Assembly: GCA_035538795.1 (NCBI GenBank)
Contig: DATLJS010000042.1
Span: forward strand, 1 to 64,000
Direction of reading: 5' to 3'
DNA length: 64,000 bases
From: JAJZGK01 sp035538795
GTDB lineage: Bacteria > Pseudomonadota > Alphaproteobacteria > Rhodospirillales > Magnetospirillaceae
Both the position numbers and the translations under genes were made by a program. Positions 31,704 to 41,335 of this stretch are shown in pieces. The notes beneath the pieces were generated by a model. That model saw only the letters and a program-made list of their open reading frames with translations. It did not search any database and was not told where the DNA came from. How positions within the stretch are numbered: position 1 is the stretch's first letter; each line of letters begins with the position of its first letter.

Positions 31704-32465
31704 TTAAAAGTGATTATTTTTGCGGCCCAGAAAACTCTGGATGCCCTGGGGCAAATCACCGTTGGCAAGGCTGAGCTGAAATAGCCGGCGCTCCAGTCGC
31801 AGCCCTTCGGCCAAACCATGCGAAACCGCAATATTCACCGCTTCTTTGGCGAAGCGCACCGTCAGCGGCGGACGGGAGACGATCTGCCGGGCCGCTTCGA
31901 TAGCCGTGCTCAAGGTCTCACCCTTGGGCACCACCCGACTGATCAGGCCGATGCGCTCCGCTTCGGCAGCCAAAACCTGCCGCCCGGTCAGCACCAGATC
32001 CATGGCCTTGGCCCGTCCTACCGCCCGGGCCAGTCGCTGTGTCCCTCCAGCACCGGACAGAGTGCCCAGCAGAATTTCAGGGTGGCCGAAACGGGCGTCT
32101 TCGGCGGCGATCACCAGATCGCACATCTCGATCAACTCGCAGCCACCTCCCAGAGCATAGCCTTCGACCGCTGCCAGCAACGGCTTGCCGCAGGCGGCCA
32201 ACCGGTCGCAGCAACCGGAAAAATCGCTGACCAGGGCCTCCAGTAAGCTGATCCCCGCCATATCGACGATGTCAGCCCCGGCGCAGAACGCAGCCCCACC
32301 GGCCAGGACCATAGCCCCCACCTCGGGATCAGCCTCAAAACGGTCGACCGCCTCGGTCAACGCGGCGATCAGTTGCCGCGACAAAGCGTTGCGGACCTCC
32401 GGCCTGTTCAGAATGATGACGGCGACGCCGTCCTGCCGGCTTTCGATGATCAGATCACGTGACAT
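31704..32465 (-). CDS. Enoyl-CoA hydratase/isomerase family protein
   Basis: 253 residues of the crotonase fold. The oxyanion-hole segments CAGADI and GYALGGGCELIEMCDL are clear, and both catalytic acid positions look filled (E in GGCELIEM, E in HPEILLG). It probably hydrates enoyl-CoA intermediates in fatty acid or aromatic catabolism. Third gene of a MaoC-MarR-hydratase operon, 10 bp after marR. Confidence 0.88.
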   Translation of the reverse strand: MSRDLIIESRQDGVAVIILNRPEVRNALSRQLIAALTEAVDRFEADPEVGAMVLAGGAAFCAGADIVDMAGISLLEALVSDFSGCCDRLAACGKPLLAAVEGYALGGGCELIEMCDLVIAAEDARFGHPEILLGTLSGAGGTQRLARAVGRAKAMDLVLTGRQVLAAEAERIGLISRVVPKGETLSTAIEAARQIVSRPPLTVRFAKEAVNIAVSHGLAEGLRLERRLFQLSLANGDLPQGIQSFLGRKNNHF

Positions 32466-32475
32466 GCGCCTATCC

Positions 32476-32934
32476 TTATTCCCCGCCCTCCAAGCGACTG
32501 AAGGTGTCGTCCAGCAAACGGTGCAATTCAGCGGTGTCCTGATCGCCGAGGCGCTGCCGGATTTCGTTCTGAGCGGCCCGCCACAAAGGCTTGGCCCGCG
32601 TCCACAAGTCCCGCCCGGCCTCCGTCACCGCGATCAGGCGGCTGCGGCGGTCCTCTCCAGTTTTCTGGATCAGCAGCGCACGGGCCAGCAGCGGCTTGAG
32701 ATTGCGGCTCAGGGTGGTGCGGTCCATGCCCATGACGCCGGCCAGAGCATGCACCGTCGGCGGCTCCATGCGCGCCAGATGGGCCAGCAGGGAATATTGC
32801 GTCAACGTCAGCCCCACCGCCGCCAGATGAGCGTCGTAAATCTGGGTCATGCGCCGCGAGGTGCGGCGCAGGCGGAAACAGGTGCAGCCTTTCAGCCAGT
32901 CCTGAAGATGCTCGTCAGCCTTGTGGTCGGGCAT
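32476..32934 (-). CDS. MarR-family regulator
   Basis: 152 residues with the MarR winged helix: TQYSLLAHLARMEPPTVHALAGVMGMDRTTLSRNL, then the wing EDRRSRLIAVTEAG. It lies between the MaoC and hydratase genes and overlaps the MaoC gene by 20 bp. It probably represses its own operon and perhaps the divergent MFS gene, with an acyl-CoA or aromatic ligand; that is inference. Confidence 0.88.
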   Translation of the reverse strand: MPDHKADEHLQDWLKGCTCFRLRRTSRRMTQIYDAHLAAVGLTLTQYSLLAHLARMEPPTVHALAGVMGMDRTTLSRNLKPLLARALLIQKTGEDRRSRLIAVTEAGRDLWTRAKPLWRAAQNEIRQRLGDQDTAELHRLLDDTFSRLEGGE

Positions 32935-33358
32935 GAACCATCAGCCTTGCCGTCATCGTCTGCACCACCTCATCCCGCTGGTTCAGGGTTTCGGTGCGCA
33001 CGCGGATCATACCCCGTTCGGGCTTCGAGCGCGACGGCACAACCTCCAGCACCTCGCTGAGGGTACGCACCACGTCGCCGGCATAGGTGGGACGAGGCCA
33101 GCCCAGTTCCACCTCGCGGCCGATCAGCCCGCCTGCAATGTCCAGTCCGCATTCCACCAGCATGCGCATGGTCAGCGACGCCGTCATCCAGCCCGACGCC
33201 GCCAACCCCTTGAAAAAACTGTCCTCGGCCGCCTGCAGATCGGTATGAAACGGTTGCGGGTCATAACGGCTGGCAAAGGCCATCACTTCCTCGGCCGTGA
33301 TCTCGACAGGACCGGCCGAGAAAATCTGGCCGGGCTGAAAATCTTCCATGTAGCGCAT
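32915..33358 (-). CDS. MaoC-like dehydratase
   Basis: 147 residues of the hot-dog fold. The hydratase-2 style motif FASRYDPQPFHTD holds the catalytic D and H. ATG 33358 follows GGGAGG and gives the usual start MEDFQPG after two residues; the frame extends further upstream over the promoter. It likely hydrates enoyl-CoA substrates alongside the crotonase of the same operon. Confidence 0.85.
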   Translation of the reverse strand: MRYMEDFQPGQIFSAGPVEITAEEVMAFASRYDPQPFHTDLQAAEDSFFKGLAASGWMTASLTMRMLVECGLDIAGGLIGREVELGWPRPTYAGDVVRTLSEVLEVVPSRSKPERGMIRVRTETLNQRDEVVQTMTARLMVHARPQG

Positions 33359-33409
33359 TTCGCCTCCCACGACGTTTGACCACTTGAACTCCACGCGGCT
33401 CGTTGTTAT

Positions 33410-33421
33410 GTGCATATGCAC
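33410..33421. promoter_or_regulatory. Candidate MarR operator
   Basis: Perfect 12-bp palindrome GTGCATATGCAC in the 171-bp gap between the divergent MaoC operon and MFS gene. It sits where MarR-type repressors usually bind. Confidence 0.45.
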
Positions 33422-33529
33422 CTAAATCATCGGGTCTTCAAGAGGGCATGGCAGAAACCGCCGCCCCTTTGGCATCGACAGACACCGCCGTTTCGGGAAC
33501 CATGCGGCGAAACGCAAAAGGAATCCGCC

Positions 33530-34813
33530 ATGCCCAAGACCATCGCCCGCCTGTTCCAAGACCGCATCCACTACGCCTGGATCGTGGCCGCGGCGGTGTT
33601 CGTCGTGTTGCTGTGTTCGGCGGGCGTGCGCAGCATGCCGGGCGTGCTGATGGTGCCGCTGGAAAAAGACATGGGCTGGGACCGCGCCACCATTTCCCTG
33701 GCAGCGTCGGTAGGCATCGCCCTCTATGGCCTGACCGGCCCCTTCGCCGGCGCCGTCATGCTCAGCTTCGGCATCCGCCGCACCATTCTGACCGCCCTGG
33801 CCCTGCTGTCCCTGGCCGTCGCCTCCACCACTCTGGTGCAGACGTCGTGGCAGCTAGTGCTGACCTGGGGCGTGCTGACCGGGCTGGGCACCGGCGTACT
33901 GGCCAACGTGCTGGGAGCCACCATCGTCAATCGCTGGTTCAAAAAAAGCCGTGGTCTGGCCATGGGCATTCTGACCGCCAGCGTCGCCACCGGCCAATTG
34001 GCCTTTCTGCCCGCCCTGGCGGCCTTGATTGAAAGCCAGGGCTGGCGCACCGCCACCCTCGGCGCCGCCATCGTCACCGCCCTGATCATTCCCCTGGTCT
34101 GGCTGCTGGTGCCGGAACGTCCCGCCTCGGTCGATCTGTCGGCCTATGGCGCCGAGGACGCCGACGACCACCATCACCACGCCGGCAATCCCTTCGCCGC
34201 CGCCTTTACCGCCCTGGGCAAGGGCATAGGCTCGCCCACCTTCTGGCTGCTGTTCGCCAGCTTCTTCGTCTGCGGCCTGTCCACCAACGGTCTGATCGGC
34301 ACCCACATGATCGCCCTGTGCGTCGATCACGGCCTGCCGGAAGTGCGCGCCGCCGGTCTGCTGGCCGCCATGGGCGTTCTCGACCTGTTCGGCACCACCT
34401 TTTCCGGCTGGCTGTCAGACCGCTTCGACAACCGCCTGCTGCTGGCCTGGTACTACGGCCTGCGCGGCCTGAGCCTGCTGTTCCTGCCGTTCTCGGACTT
34501 CAGTTTCTGGCAGCTGTCCATCTTCGCCGTCTTCTACGGCCTGGACTGGATCGCCACCGTGCCGCCCACCGTGCGGCTGGCCACCGAAGCCTTCGGCGAC
34601 CGCGACGCCCCCATCCTGTTCGGCTGGATCGCCGCCGGCCACCAACTGGGAGCCGCCACCGCCGCCTTCGGCGCCGGCGTCATGCGCAGCGAGTTCGAAA
34701 CCTATTTCCAGGCCTTCCTGATCGCCGGAACCGCCTGCGTGCTGATCGCCTTCACCCTCATCGGCTCCGGCATCAAGCGGCGGCGGGAACTGGCGTTGGA
34801 AGCGGCAGAGTAA
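33530..34813 (+). CDS. MFS transporter
   Basis: 427 residues with about 12 membrane helices and a histidine-rich central loop (DDHHHHAGNPF). DRFDNRLLLAWYYGLRG matches the MFS loop 8-9 signature. ATG 33530 with AAAGGA is preferred over starts in the operator region. Substrate probably an organic acid; not determined. Confidence 0.88.
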   Translation: MPKTIARLFQDRIHYAWIVAAAVFVVLLCSAGVRSMPGVLMVPLEKDMGWDRATISLAASVGIALYGLTGPFAGAVMLSFGIRRTILTALALLSLAVASTTLVQTSWQLVLTWGVLTGLGTGVLANVLGATIVNRWFKKSRGLAMGILTASVATGQLAFLPALAALIESQGWRTATLGAAIVTALIIPLVWLLVPERPASVDLSAYGAEDADDHHHHAGNPFAAAFTALGKGIGSPTFWLLFASFFVCGLSTNGLIGTHMIALCVDHGLPEVRAAGLLAAMGVLDLFGTTFSGWLSDRFDNRLLLAWYYGLRGLSLLFLPFSDFSFWQLSIFAVFYGLDWIATVPPTVRLATEAFGDRDAPILFGWIAAGHQLGAATAAFGAGVMRSEFETYFQAFLIAGTACVLIAFTLIGSGIKRRRELALEAAE

Positions 34814-35154
34814 ACGGCCAAGCCTTCGGGGGCGGCAGAGTACCGGAGCCGACATGGGCTCCGCCCATCCCCGCCAAGGGCCGCAAGGCCCTTGGAACCC
34901 GGAAGGCTGCGATGGTAAATGAGCGACACAGAAGGCTCTTCCAACCATAATGGCTGCCTGGTGGAATCAGCTCAGGTCCCGGCAGCGAACTTCTCGTTGA
35001 GCCACACTGGCTATATCAAACTAAAATCAGCGACCTTGGCTTTTCTACGCGCTCTATTAGCGCAAAGACTCAACGCCACTTATAGAAGAATCCTCTTTTC
35101 TCAAAACCCTGAAAGATACAATCTTCATGGTTTCGATGCAGAGGTCAGAAAAAA
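34814..35154. other. Intergenic region with hairpin
   Basis: 341 bp without a convincing gene. It holds a perfect hairpin CCAAGGGCC/GGCCCTTGG with a GCAA loop (34874-34895), like REP-type elements. From about 34920 the composition turns AT-richer, continuing into the next gene. Confidence 0.5.
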
Positions 35155-35676
35155 ATGCAGCAAGCTGGCTGGAATTGGGGCTTGGCTATTGCCACAACCG
35201 TGGTTGGGCTATGCATCCGCCGTCTAAGAGATCAACGGAAAAAGTACCTGGCCGAACTGTCCCAATCTCCCGCCCTTGGACAGGAGGGAGCGAGATTGAC
35301 AAGGCTTGACAAAATCGTCGTGGAAATCGTGCGACATGAGGCATTGGCAAGCAGGTACGAATCCCACCGACCACTTTTTAGAACAAAAGCACTGAAAGAT
35401 GAAACTGCTGAAGGCGGTTGGGATTTCTTCCTGGAAGATTGGGGCAAAGAGATTTTCGACGCATACACTCGGGCTTTCCCGGAAATACAGCGATTGAGGC
35501 AGAATAAGCGCGAACAGCGGCTCCTTCTGGCCATCGAGAAATCACGTGCCGCAAGAGCTGAATGTTTGAAGCTGAGCATGATGTCGCCCCATGGCGAATT
35601 CGGCTCGATCCCTGATTGGATGCTTCTTGGCGAACATGAAAATGATGAAATAGCTAATCCACCAGTTTGGATATGA
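35155..35676 (+). CDS. Hypothetical protein in a lower-GC patch
   Basis: 173 residues with a short N-terminal hydrophobic helix (about 5-20, WNWGLAIATTVVGLCI) followed by a charged, helical cytoplasmic part. GAGGT lies about 9 bases before ATG 35155. Codon use is less GC-rich than in neighbours, which suggests recent acquisition or relaxed selection. No family recognised and no linked genes. Confidence 0.5.
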   Translation: MQQAGWNWGLAIATTVVGLCIRRLRDQRKKYLAELSQSPALGQEGARLTRLDKIVVEIVRHEALASRYESHRPLFRTKALKDETAEGGWDFFLEDWGKEIFDAYTRAFPEIQRLRQNKREQRLLLAIEKSRAARAECLKLSMMSPHGEFGSIPDWMLLGEHENDEIANPPVWI

Positions 35677-35866
35677 AGGCCGTTTCCGGTCAATTTGAAA
35701 CGAAGCACATGCCACGCCATAGCGTCTGCTTCATCCGTTCCACACCCATCCGCATTCGGCCCTAATCAGCCACGCTCCGCCCTCACCTTCCGGCGGTCCA
35801 GGGCCGCTGGCCTTGGCGGGTTTAGGCGGAGCCCAAAGGGCTTTTCTCTATTCCCCAGAAAAACCG

Positions 35867-36604
<738 letters not shown>

Positions 36605-36815
36605 GATGGCCGCATCATGCCCAAGGAGGCGGCGGAAGGCCAGGAAAGAACGCTTTTTGAAAATTGCTTGGATTGAGCCGTTTGAGTAAATTTGTTATCA
36701 ACTTTAGAAAAATCTGGCAAAACCCCAGATCGAACCACCCCCAAAGGATTTAGCCTGCCGAAGAGCGGGCCGCGAAAACTCCGTTCAGGAAGCCCCGAGG
36801 ACCCCAGAGAAAGCC

Positions 36816-37751
36816 ATGCCCACCGCCCTGTTCACCCACCCCGCCTGCCTGGAGCACGACACGGGGGATTACCATCCGGAATGCGTCGAGCGGCTGCGGC
36901 AACTGCTGGCGGCCCTGGACGGCGAGGATTTTCAGGCGTTACTGCGGCTGGAGGCGCCGAAGGCCACGTCCCAGCAAATCCTGCGGGCCCACGACGCCGA
37001 CCATCTGGACTTCGTGCGCGACAATCTGCCGGAAGGCGATGGACTGGCGCATCTCGATCCCGACACGGTGGTTTCGGCGGGATCGTGGGAGGCGGCGCTG
37101 CGTTCGGCCGGCGCCGCCGTCGGCGCCGTCGATCTGGTGATGAGCGGCAAGGCCAGAAACGCCTTTTGCGCCACCCGTCCGCCGGGCCATCACGCCGAAA
37201 GCCGGGCGGTTCTGGGGTTCTGCCTGTTCAACAACGTCGCCATCGGCGCCATGCACGCCCACGCCGCCCACGGCGCCAGGCGGGTGGCGGTGTTCGACAT
37301 CGACGTGCATCACGGCAACGGCACCCAGGACATTTTCTATAGCCACCCGCATCTGCTGTACGTCTCGACCCACGAAGACGAATCCTTTCCCGGCACCGGA
37401 TTGCCCGAGGAAACCGGGGTGGCCGGCAACATCCTCAACGTGGTTCTGCCGCCCGGGGCCGGCAGCGAGACGTGGCGGGCGGCGGTGACCGGCAAGGTGT
37501 TTCCCGCCTTGCGCGGCTTCAAGCCCGACCTGATCATGATCTCGGCCGGTTTCGACGCTCATCTTCAGGATCCCATGGCCCATATGCGCCTGGCCACCGA
37601 GGATTTTTCCTGGGTCACCCATGAAATCTGCACCCTGGCCGATGAAGTCTGCCAGGGCCGCGTGGTGTCGGTTCTCGAAGGCGGATACGATCTTAAATCC
37701 CTGACCGTTTCCTGCGCCGCCCATGTAACGGCGCTGCTGGAACATTCGTAA
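36816..37751 (+). CDS. Histone deacetylase-like amidohydrolase
   Basis: 311 residues of the HDAC/AcuC/AphA superfamily. The catalytic parts are RPPGHHAES (tandem histidines), DIDVHHGNGTQ (zinc ligands) and SAGFDAH (zinc ligand and fold end). Bacterial members deacetylate polyamines or small amides. It is first in the cluster with xseB, ispA and dxs, a conserved alphaproteobacterial order, but a link to isoprenoid metabolism is unproven. Confidence 0.92.
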   Translation: MPTALFTHPACLEHDTGDYHPECVERLRQLLAALDGEDFQALLRLEAPKATSQQILRAHDADHLDFVRDNLPEGDGLAHLDPDTVVSAGSWEAALRSAGAAVGAVDLVMSGKARNAFCATRPPGHHAESRAVLGFCLFNNVAIGAMHAHAAHGARRVAVFDIDVHHGNGTQDIFYSHPHLLYVSTHEDESFPGTGLPEETGVAGNILNVVLPPGAGSETWRAAVTGKVFPALRGFKPDLIMISAGFDAHLQDPMAHMRLATEDFSWVTHEICTLADEVCQGRVVSVLEGGYDLKSLTVSCAAHVTALLEHS

Positions 37752-37818
37752 GGCCACGATTCTTGCGGTGCTCCGGGCATGGGCGTAAACTTCGCGCCTT
37801 CATCAATGGAGTTCCGCC

Positions 37819-38064
37819 TTGTCCAGCATGTCTCCCGATATTTCCGCCCTCAGCTTTGAAGAAGCCCTGGCCGAACTGGAAGTCATCGTCCGCCAGTTGG
37901 AGGAAGGGAAGGGCCGGCTGGATGAAGCCATCGACGCCTATAGCCGCGGCGCGCTTTTGAAGCGCCATTGCGAAGCCAAGCTGGCCGAAGCCCAAGCCAA
38001 GGTGGAGCGCATCGTCATGGGGCCGGACGGTCAGGTTTCCACCCAACCCGCGGATATCGGATGA
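37819..38064 (+). CDS. xseB: Exodeoxyribonuclease VII small subunit
   Basis: 81 residues. The core FEEALAELEVIVRQLEEGKGRLDEAIDAYSRG is the XseB helical hairpin that binds XseA. TTG 37819 has GGAG at 7 bases; ATG 37828 is possible but more distant from the site. Its stop overlaps the ispA start (ATGA). Confidence 0.93.
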   Translation: MSSMSPDISALSFEEALAELEVIVRQLEEGKGRLDEAIDAYSRGALLKRHCEAKLAEAQAKVERIVMGPDGQVSTQPADIG

Positions 38065-38963
38065 GCCCTGGGATGAACGACGCCCTGAAAGCCGCCCTGG
38101 ACCAGACCGCCGGAGCGATGAACGACATTCTCGAACGCCTGCTACCGCTGCCCGAGGGGCCGGAAGCGCGGCTGTTCGAGGCCATGCGCTATGCCAGCCT
38201 GGACGGCGGCAAGCGCCTGCGCCCCTTCTTCGTGCTGCAGACCGCCGCCTTGTTCAACGTGGCCGATCAGGCTGCCTTGCGAGTCGCCGCCGCCATCGAA
38301 ATGGTCCACTGCTATTCCCTGGTCCACGACGATCTGCCGGCCATGGACGACGACGACCTGCGCCGGGGCCGCCCCACCGTCCACAGGAAATACGACGAGG
38401 CCACCGCCATCCTGGTCGGCGACGGACTGCTGGCCAAAGCCTTCGAGGTGCTGGCCGGTCCCGCCACCCATTCCGACCCCCAGGTGCGCTGCGAACTGGT
38501 GTGGGAACTGGCCTCGGCCTCGGGCGGCAACGGCATGGTGGGCGGCCAGATGGTCGATCTGCTGGCCGCCGAGCTCGACATGGACATGTGTGCCGTCACC
38601 CGCCTGCAGCAGATGAAGACCGGCCGCCTGATCGGCTTTTCCTGCGAGGCCGGGGCGGTGATGGGCAAAGCCGCCCATCAGCAGCGCCAGGCTTTGAAAG
38701 CCTATGCCCACGATATCGGTCTGGCCTTCCAGATCGCCGACGACCTGTTGGACGTGGAAGGCGACCCGGCCCTGGTGGGCAAGGGATTGCACAAGGACAA
38801 GGACGCCGGAAAGGCCACCTTCGTCTCGCTGCTCGGCGTCGAACGGGCCCATGCCCAGGCCGACGCCTTGTCGGCCCAGGCCGTCGCCCATCTCGATGTT
38901 TTCGGCGAAAAGGCGGACCTGTTGCGCGAGGCGGCCCGTTTCGTGGTAGAACGCCGCCAGTAA
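38061..38963 (+). CDS. ispA: Farnesyl diphosphate synthase (IspA type)
   Basis: 300 residues. First aspartate-rich motif in VHDDLPAMDDDD and second in QIADDLLDVEGD, with GGKRLRPF near the start. It condenses IPP with DMAPP/GPP to farnesyl diphosphate. ATG 38061 overlaps the xseB stop. dxs follows 29 bp later. Confidence 0.94.
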   Translation: MSPGMNDALKAALDQTAGAMNDILERLLPLPEGPEARLFEAMRYASLDGGKRLRPFFVLQTAALFNVADQAALRVAAAIEMVHCYSLVHDDLPAMDDDDLRRGRPTVHRKYDEATAILVGDGLLAKAFEVLAGPATHSDPQVRCELVWELASASGGNGMVGGQMVDLLAAELDMDMCAVTRLQQMKTGRLIGFSCEAGAVMGKAAHQQRQALKAYAHDIGLAFQIADDLLDVEGDPALVGKGLHKDKDAGKATFVSLLGVERAHAQADALSAQAVAHLDVFGEKADLLREAARFVVERRQ

Positions 38964-38992
38964 TTTTTGCTTTCCGCTTTTCCGGTGACTTT

Positions 38993-40906
38993 ATGACCGA
39001 CACCCCCCTTCTCGACACCGTCCGCACACCCGCCGATATCCGGGGGATGACGGTCGAGCAGTTGCGCCAATTGGCCGACGAGGTTCGCCAGGAAATGATC
39101 GAGGTGGTATCCGTCACCGGCGGTCACCTGGGCGCCGGACTCGGCGTGGTCGAACTGACCGTGGCCCTGCACCACGTCTTCAACACCCCCGCCGACCGCC
39201 TGATCTGGGATGTCGGCCATCAGACCTATCCGCACAAAATTCTGACGGGCCGGCGCGACCGCATGAAGACCCTGCGCCAGGGCGGCGGCCTGTCCGGCTT
39301 CACCAAACGTTCGGAAAGCGAATACGATCCGTTCGGCACCGGGCATTCCTCCACCTCCATCTCGGCGGGTCTGGGCATGGCCGTGGCCCGCGACCTGAAG
39401 GGCGGCGACAATGCCGTCATCGCCGTCATCGGCGACGGCGCCATGAGCGCCGGCATGGCCTTCGAGGCTTTGAACAACGCCGGTTCCATGGATTCCCGGC
39501 TGGTGGTGGTGCTGAACGACAACGACATGTCCATCGCCCCGCCGGTGGGGGCCATGAGCGCCTATCTGTCGCGCCTGCTGTCGTCGAAAAGTTACCATTC
39601 GGTGCGTCAGGTGATGAAGGATCTGGCCGCCATGTTTCCGGCGCCGCTGGAACGCGCCGCCAAGCGGGCCGAGGAATTCGCCCGCGGCATGGTCTCGGGC
39701 GGCACCATGTTCGAGGAAATGGGCTTTTATTACGTCGGTCCGGTGGACGGCCATCGGCTGGATCATCTGCTGCCCGTGCTGAAGAACGTCCGCAACGCCC
39801 CCGAAGGCGCGCCGGTTCTGATCCACGTCGTCACCCAAAAGGGACACGGCTATCCCCCCGCCGAAGCCGCCGCCGACAAATATCACGGCGTCGGCAAGTT
39901 CGACGTCATCACCGGCGCGCTAGCCAAGCCCAAGGCCAACGCTCCCAGCTATACCTCGATCTTCGCCCGCGCCCTGGTCGAGGAAGCCAGACACGACCCC
40001 AAGATCGTCGCCATCACCGCCGCCATGCCCGCCGGCACCGGCCTAGACAAGTTCGCCGAACGCTATCCCGAACGCTGCTTCGACGTCGGCATCGCCGAAC
40101 AGCACGCCGTGACATTCGCCGCCGGCCTGGCTTGCGAGGGGTTCAAGCCCTTCTGCGCCCTCTATTCCAGCTTCCTCCAGCGCGGCTACGACCAGTTGAT
40201 CCACGACGTGGCGCTTCAGCATCTGCCGGTACGCTTCGCCATCGACCGCGCCGGGCTGGTGGGAGCCGACGGTGCCACCCACGCCGGCAGCTTCGATCTG
40301 GCTTTCCTGTCCTGCATCCCCGACATCGTGCTGATGAGCCCGTCGGACGAAGCGGAATTGATGCACATGGTCGCCACCGCCTGCGCCATTGACGACCGCC
40401 CATCGGCTTTCCGCTATCCCCGCGGCGAAGGCACCGGGGCGGAACTGCCGGAGCGCGGCCAGGCGCTGCCCATCGGCAAAGGCCGAATTCTGCGAGAGGG
40501 CACCAAGGTCGCCCTGCTGTCGCTGGGCACCCGCCTGGGCGAATGCCTGAAGGCCGCCGACGATCTGGCCGCCCGCGGCCTGTCCACCACCGTCGCCGAC
40601 GCCCGCTTCGCCAAGCCGCTGGACCGCGACCTGCTGCACCGTCTGGCCAAGGAACATGCCCTGCTGATCACCGTCGAGGAAGGATCGGTGGGCGGCTTCG
40701 GCTCGCTGGTCGCCCACGAACTGGCTCATGCCGGATTGCTGGACGGCGGTTTGCGCTTCCGTCCGATGACCCTGCCCGACCGCTTCATCGACCATGACAG
40801 CCCGCATGTTCAATACGATCAGGCCGGTCTGAACGCCGCCCATATCGTGGCCCAGACCCTGGCCGCCATCGGCAACGGCGACAGCCACTCGATCATTAGG
40901 GCTTGA
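38993..40906 (+). CDS. dxs: 1-deoxy-D-xylulose-5-phosphate synthase
   Basis: 637 residues, normal length. Thiamine diphosphate motif GDGAMSAGMAFEALNNAG, the N-terminal HLGAGLGVVELTVALH and the transketolase pyrimidine-binding part around GIAEQHAVTFAAGLA are present. It is the first enzyme of the MEP pathway that feeds IspA and IspB. Confidence 0.96.
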   Translation: MTDTPLLDTVRTPADIRGMTVEQLRQLADEVRQEMIEVVSVTGGHLGAGLGVVELTVALHHVFNTPADRLIWDVGHQTYPHKILTGRRDRMKTLRQGGGLSGFTKRSESEYDPFGTGHSSTSISAGLGMAVARDLKGGDNAVIAVIGDGAMSAGMAFEALNNAGSMDSRLVVVLNDNDMSIAPPVGAMSAYLSRLLSSKSYHSVRQVMKDLAAMFPAPLERAAKRAEEFARGMVSGGTMFEEMGFYYVGPVDGHRLDHLLPVLKNVRNAPEGAPVLIHVVTQKGHGYPPAEAAADKYHGVGKFDVITGALAKPKANAPSYTSIFARALVEEARHDPKIVAITAAMPAGTGLDKFAERYPERCFDVGIAEQHAVTFAAGLACEGFKPFCALYSSFLQRGYDQLIHDVALQHLPVRFAIDRAGLVGADGATHAGSFDLAFLSCIPDIVLMSPSDEAELMHMVATACAIDDRPSAFRYPRGEGTGAELPERGQALPIGKGRILREGTKVALLSLGTRLGECLKAADDLAARGLSTTVADARFAKPLDRDLLHRLAKEHALLITVEEGSVGGFGSLVAHELAHAGLLDGGLRFRPMTLPDRFIDHDSPHVQYDQAGLNAAHIVAQTLAAIGNGDSHSIIRA

Positions 40907-40935
40907 ATTTATTCTTAACCGCACCAAAGTTGAGG

Positions 40936-40968
40936 TTGACAGCATACCCCCTGCATAACCGAATATGC
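40936..40968 (+). promoter_or_regulatory. Candidate promoter/operator of the ArsR gene
   Basis: TTGACA (40936-40941) resembles a -35 box and is followed by the inverted repeat GCATA/TATGC (40953-40968), a plausible ArsR-family operator, 25 bp before the gene. Confidence 0.4.
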
Positions 40969-40993
40969 GGGCTCGATTGATTAGAGTATCTCC

Positions 40994-41314
40994 ATGACAG
41001 AAGCCGAACCGACCCCTCTTGAGCTGGAAAAACTTCAGGAAAAGGCCCAGCGGGCCAGCCTTTTGCTGAAAGCCATGAGCAACGAGCACAGGCTGTTGAT
41101 TTTGTGCCAGTTGCTGAAGGGGGAACGCTCGGTGGGCGAGTTGGAGCGCATCGTCGGACTGTCACAGTCGGCGCTGTCCCAGCATCTGGCCCGTCTGCGC
41201 CGCGACGAGCTGGTCAAAACCCGCCGTTCAGCCCAGACCATCTTCTACTCCCTGAAGGGGCGCGAGGTTCCGGCGGTCATCGACACGCTGTACAACCTGT
41301 ACTGCGCCCCCTGA
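40994..41314 (+). CDS. ArsR/SmtB-family regulator
   Basis: 106 residues. Winged helix LLKAMSNEHRLLILCQLLKGERSVGELERIVGLSQSALSQHLARL is typical. The metal-site ELCVCDL is missing; SVGELE and few cysteines suggest a BigR/YgaV-like redox or sulfide sensor, or another signal. Target genes unknown. Confidence 0.85.
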   Translation: MTEAEPTPLELEKLQEKAQRASLLLKAMSNEHRLLILCQLLKGERSVGELERIVGLSQSALSQHLARLRRDELVKTRRSAQTIFYSLKGREVPAVIDTLYNLYCAP

Positions 41315-41335
41315 TTTTCCGTCAGAGATTTTCCT

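Noticed and set aside
34919..35227. 102-codon plus-strand frame
   Set aside because: No ribosome site, no recognisable pattern, and it overlaps the better supported gene at 35155.
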